Positions 61,018-64,000 of a DNA stretch of 64,000 nucleotides are shown in pieces. The translations under genes and the position numbers were made by a program. The stretch is taken from the NCBI RefSeq assembly GCF_029931775.1, contig NC_079324.1:55890402-55954401 (forward strand), given 5' to 3'. The stretch's first letter is position 1, and each line of letters begins with the position of its first letter. The notes beneath the pieces were generated by a model. The model did not search any database. It saw nothing but the letters and a program-made list of their open reading frames with translations, and was not told the origin of the DNA. The DNA comes from Euleptes europaea (Eukaryota > Chordata > Lepidosauria > Squamata > Sphaerodactylidae).

Positions 61018-64000
61018 ATGTCTACAGAGGCCAGCGACGCTGAGGACCTTGATGTACAGTCTGAAGACGGTTCAGTTGTTTCTGACAAGGAGTCGGAGGA
61101 GGAACCAGGGGAAGATAATCAGCTACTGCCGGTGAGAGAAGATATCGTGGCGCAAGCTGTTTCTGCTATGCTGGTTGATAAACTGACTGCAGATAACTAT
61201 GCCGTGTGGTCTCTGCGAATGGAGCATTATCTTAAGCGTGAGTCATTGTGGACGTATGTGGATTCTCCCCCACAAGCTCCCACACCTGAGGAAAGTTTAA
61301 AAGACCAGAAGGCATTGGCCACGTTGATATTAAGTGTTGCTGATGACCAGTTGGTGCATGTGGCGGGACAGGGGTCAGCTAAAGATGCCTGGAATAGCCT
61401 CAAGGCTGTATATGTGCAAGACACAGCTGGATCTCTTATTTCCCTGATGAGAAGGATTTATAGAAAGACTATGGAGCCAAATGAGAGTGTTAGAGCTCAT
61501 TTGAACACCTTAGCCATGTATTTTCAACTGCTGGCTCAGAGGGGAAAGCAGATTTCTGACCAGAACCAGGTGTTTATAGTTTTAAGTTCCCTGACGGAGC
61601 ATTTCGACCCACTTATCTCAGCCCTTGAATCTGTGGATGCAGCAAAGTTGACCTTGCAGTATATCTCAGGCAGATTGCTAGAGGAAGATGCGCGACATAT
61701 GCAACGGGAGTTGGCAGCCGGCCAGACCGGGAGCTGTGCCAAGCAAGAGATAAGGAAGGATACAAGCCTCAGCTGTGAAGCAAGTAAGCCTATACCTATG
61801 GTGTTACGTGAAAAGAGATGTTTCAGATGTGGGAAAGAGGGACACATTCAAAGATTTTGCCCTGCTGCAAGGAAATACAAAGAAGGAAAAAGGACTCAAT
61901 TTGTGACCAAACAGCAAGCTACGCTGGTGAGAGCAAGTCCAGACTCCCTGAATGACTCTTGGATAATTGACTCAGGAGCTTCACAAATATTTGTGAGGGA
62001 GGAAAGACTATTAATGAACTCACATCAATCGGCGTTAGGTCATGTAAGTTTAGCAGATGGACGTTCTGCAACTGTTTCCTGTGAAGGAAGTGTAATGTTT
62101 GGAAGTTTAAACCATACATTCAATGATGTGCTTTGTATACCATCTCTTGAAAGAAACTTATTAAGTATAAGTGCACTAGATTCTGCTGGATTCAGTGTGA
62201 CTTTCAGAAATAAGTGCTGTAATATTCTCAAAGGTGATAAAGTTATGGCAGTGGGGAATTTGAAAGATAATGTGTATGTGCTAGAGAACATGGCAGGTAA
62301 AGCACAAACAGTGTTAAATAAAAACCCACACCATAAATGTATACATTTGCTACATAGAAAACTTGGCCATGTGGGTTGGGGTACCTTGAATAAAACTCTT
62401 GCCATGCTGGGCAAAGAGAAGGTTGAAAGGTGCAAAACATATCTGGATTGTGATGTGTGCAAGCAAAGTAAGTCTAAAGCACACCCAGTTGCACCAAGGA
62501 GTGACAGAGTAACAAAAACCCCTCTATATCTTATACATAGTGATCTGGTAGGCCCTTTCCCAGACAGTATATCTAAAAGAAAATATCTTCTTCTTTTGAT
62601 AGATGATGCCACAAGGTTCACATGGGTGTATCCCATAGCAAAGAAGTCAGAGGTGTGTGATACTATAAAGATGTGGGCTAACAATGTGCAAAGGCAATTG
62701 GGGCATAAAATTTGTAAGTTCCAAAGTGATTTTGGGGGCGAGTACATGTCTGGTGAAATGGCTCATTGGTTTAAGACTCAAGGTATTGAACACAGAATTG
62801 CTAATGTATCCATGAGTCAAGAAAATGGTGTTGCAGAGAGAAAGGCAGGAGTACTGCAAACAATGATAAAATCAATGCTACTTGATGCTGGATTGCCAAA
62901 AATGTTCTGGGCAGAAGCGGCAAAAAATGCTTCTTATATTTCAAATAGAATTTGGACAAGTGCCACAAATAATATTCCATACAAGGCTTTGTATGGGAAA
63001 GATCCCAGTTTGGATCATATCAGGATATTTGGCAGTAAAGCATGGGTAAATATACCACTGAAACAACGGAGGAACGGTGGTGAAAGAGCAAAAAAGTTGA
63101 CACTCCTGGGGTATCAGACAGGAATGAAATCTTACCGTTTTGTAAATAACCAGAATACATTAAGTTTCAGTCGTTCAGCTTCATTCTGTGAGGATGCTAA
63201 TTGGCCTAAAATACATGCAAACCAATTACCATCCACAGTACTGTTACCTATGAATAATGATTCTGATAACATGCCAGAGGTGAAACAGGAGGTGCAGTCA
63301 CCAATACATGCAGACTCTGAGAGTGTGCAAAGTGCAGATCAGAGAGAAGTGCCAAGAGTGTCCTCTAGATCTACAAAAGGTATTCCACCTCAAAGGTATG
63401 GTGTAACTGCTAACCATGTGTTTGTGAAAGTTCCAACTGATTACAATGAAGTGTTAAGTTTAGCCTCAGAAGAGAAAAATGCCTGGCTGCAAGCCATGGA
63501 GGCGGAATATAACTCATTGGTGTCAAATGAAGTATTTTCCTTATCTGAATTGCCGGCAGATAAGAAAACTCTGAGTTGCCGTTGGTTGTACAGACTCAAA
63601 ACCTTGCCAAATGGAAATGTTAAATATAAGGCAAGATTAGTTGCGAGGGGATTTACGCAGGTGGTTGGACAAGATTATTATGAATCATTTGCTCCCACAA
63701 TTCGCATGGAAACAATAAGAGTTGCATTAACTAAGGCTGGAGCAGAAGGAATGCTAGTTGATCATTTTGATTTTGATACTGCATATCTGAACGCACCTAT
63801 TGAGGAAGAGTTATATCTTGATCAAATACCAGGGTTCAAATGTCAAAATGCCAAAACAGTGTTAAAATTGCACAAGGCATTATATGGCTTAAAGCAATCA
63901 GGACATGCATGGAATATGTGTATAAAAAATGCTTTAACCAAAAAAGGGTTTAAGCAGAGTGTGTCTGATCCATGTCTGTATCAAGCAGAAATATGTAAAC
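61018..64000 (+). CDS. Copia gag-pol polyprotein (continues past window)
   Basis: One reading frame from ATG at 61018. It has an acidic N-terminus (MSTEASDAEDLD), a copia-type Gag core (AVWSLRMEHYL..., SLISLMRRIYRKTM...), and a zinc knuckle CFRCGKEGHIQRFC (CX2CX4HX4C, near 61820). The protease motif is IIDSGAS (near 61966). The integrase has an H-H-C-C finger (CDVCKQSK near 62450) and catalytic regions HSDLVGPF, FQSDFGGEY and QENGVAERK. RT motifs include RLVARGFTQ, FDTAYLN and KALYGLKQS (near 63880). The RT active-site box and RNase H lie beyond 64000. Gag and Pol share one frame, as in Drosophila copia, whose Gag is known to come from a spliced RNA. The frame is open to the window edge. Confidence 0.93.
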   Translation, partial: MSTEASDAEDLDVQSEDGSVVSDKESEEEPGEDNQLLPVREDIVAQAVSAMLVDKLTADNYAVWSLRMEHYLKRESLWTYVDSPPQAPTPEESLKDQKALATLILSVADDQLVHVAGQGSAKDAWNSLKAVYVQDTAGSLISLMRRIYRKTMEPNESVRAHLNTLAMYFQLLAQRGKQISDQNQVFIVLSSLTEHFDPLISALESVDAAKLTLQYISGRLLEEDARHMQRELAAGQTGSCAKQEIRKDTSLSCEASKPIPMVLREKRCFRCGKEGHIQRFCPAARKYKEGKRTQFVTKQQATLVRASPDSLNDSWIIDSGASQIFVREERLLMNSHQSALGHVSLADGRSATVSCEGSVMFGSLNHTFNDVLCIPSLERNLLSISALDSAGFSVTFRNKCCNILKGDKVMAVGNLKDNVYVLENMAGKAQTVLNKNPHHKCIHLLHRKLGHVGWGTLNKTLAMLGKEKVERCKTYLDCDVCKQSKSKAHPVAPRSDRVTKTPLYLIHSDLVGPFPDSISKRKYLLLLIDDATRFTWVYPIAKKSEVCDTIKMWANNVQRQLGHKICKFQSDFGGEYMSGEMAHWFKTQGIEHRIANVSMSQENGVAERKAGVLQTMIKSMLLDAGLPKMFWAEAAKNASYISNRIWTSATNNIPYKALYGKDPSLDHIRIFGSKAWVNIPLKQRRNGGERAKKLTLLGYQTGMKSYRFVNNQNTLSFSRSASFCEDANWPKIHANQLPSTVLLPMNNDSDNMPEVKQEVQSPIHADSESVQSADQREVPRVSSRSTKGIPPQRYGVTANHVFVKVPTDYNEVLSLASEEKNAWLQAMEAEYNSLVSNEVFSLSELPADKKTLSCRWLYRLKTLPNGNVKYKARLVARGFTQVVGQDYYESFAPTIRMETIRVALTKAGAEGMLVDHFDFDTAYLNAPIEEELYLDQIPGFKCQNAKTVLKLHKALYGLKQSGHAWNMCIKNALTKKGFKQSVSDPCLYQAEICK

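Larger units (their letters stand above)
60553..64000 (+). mobile_element. Ty1/copia LTR retrotransposon, 5' part, runs off the window
   Basis: A copia-superfamily element inserted in the MMP17 region, antisense to that gene. A 5' LTR (60553-60925) is followed by a primer site and one long gag-pol frame that continues past 64000. The domain order zinc knuckle, protease, integrase, reverse transcriptase is the copia order (integrase before RT), not gypsy or retroviral order. It looks whole as far as the window shows, which suggests a young insertion. The 3' LTR and the target duplication lie outside. It inserted just downstream of a SINE tail at about 60545. Confidence 0.93.

Noticed and set aside
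61227-62859. Minus-strand frames of up to 235 codons
   Set aside because: They are antisense shadows of the copia gag-pol frame.
57232-64000. Upstream MMP17 exons (catalytic HExxH region, hinge, first blade)
   Set aside because: No matching frame with splice sites was found; they are probably beyond the window.

Overview
The window is nuclear DNA of a squamate reptile, most likely a lizard. Three things point there: Bov-B (RTE) LINE 3' ends, 5S-rRNA-derived SINEs with Bov-B-like tails (the Sauria type), and many CR1-clade LINE tails. Gecko, skink or another lineage cannot be told apart from the sequence alone. There is no bacterial-style gene organisation, and most open frames lie inside repeats.

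Only two host genes are visible, both on the minus strand. The first three coding exons of ULK1 (autophagy-initiating kinase) lie at 18354-19888. A CpG-rich promoter region (about 20150-21120) lies upstream, and the rest of the gene must be left of position 1, so intron 3 exceeds 18 kb. The last three coding exons of MMP17 (GPI-anchored MT4-MMP) lie at 52559-57231, with earlier exons expected beyond 64000. MMP17 followed by ULK1 on the same strand matches the human 12q24.33 order. The roughly 30 kb between them holds no recognisable gene.

Most of the rest is a mosaic of transposable elements: (i) an abundant non-autonomous hAT-like DNA transposon of about 200 bp, with termini TAGGGTTGCC/GGCAACCCTA and 8-bp target duplications, several of them exact; (ii) a tRNA-Ala-derived SINE; (iii) a second tRNA-derived SINE with a MIR/CORE-like middle; (iv) a third tRNA-type SINE; (v) 5S-derived SINEs; (vi) a CR1-clade LINE known here from its C-terminal coding end and tail; (vii) classic CR1 tails ending in ATTCTATG; (viii) Bov-B 3' ends; (ix) Penelope-like fragments; (x) palindromic insertions and short MITEs. 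Nesting gives a relative insertion order at several places.

The most notable items follow. A Ty1/copia LTR retrotransposon (60553 to beyond 64000) has a primer site matching the anticodon arm of initiator tRNA-Met and one long gag-pol frame running off the window; it looks whole as far as seen. A tandem array of about ten tRNA-Ala SINE units sits directly beside the ULK1 CpG island and shows CpG decay with distance. Several TE fragments have been locally amplified in tandem (126 bp x4, 108 bp x3, 269 bp x2, 241 bp x2, 76 bp x2), and there is an exact-period 89-bp minisatellite. A palindromic insertion carries a 14-bp target duplication. A 46-bp Bov-B insertion with an 11-bp duplication sits inside a CR1-like copy. 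A paralogous empty site supports the ends of one hAT-like insertion. A TATA-less promoter-like cluster lies inside ULK1 intron 3.

All calls come from reading the sequence by eye. TE boundaries are good to a few bases where target duplications are stated, and otherwise to about 10-20 bases.
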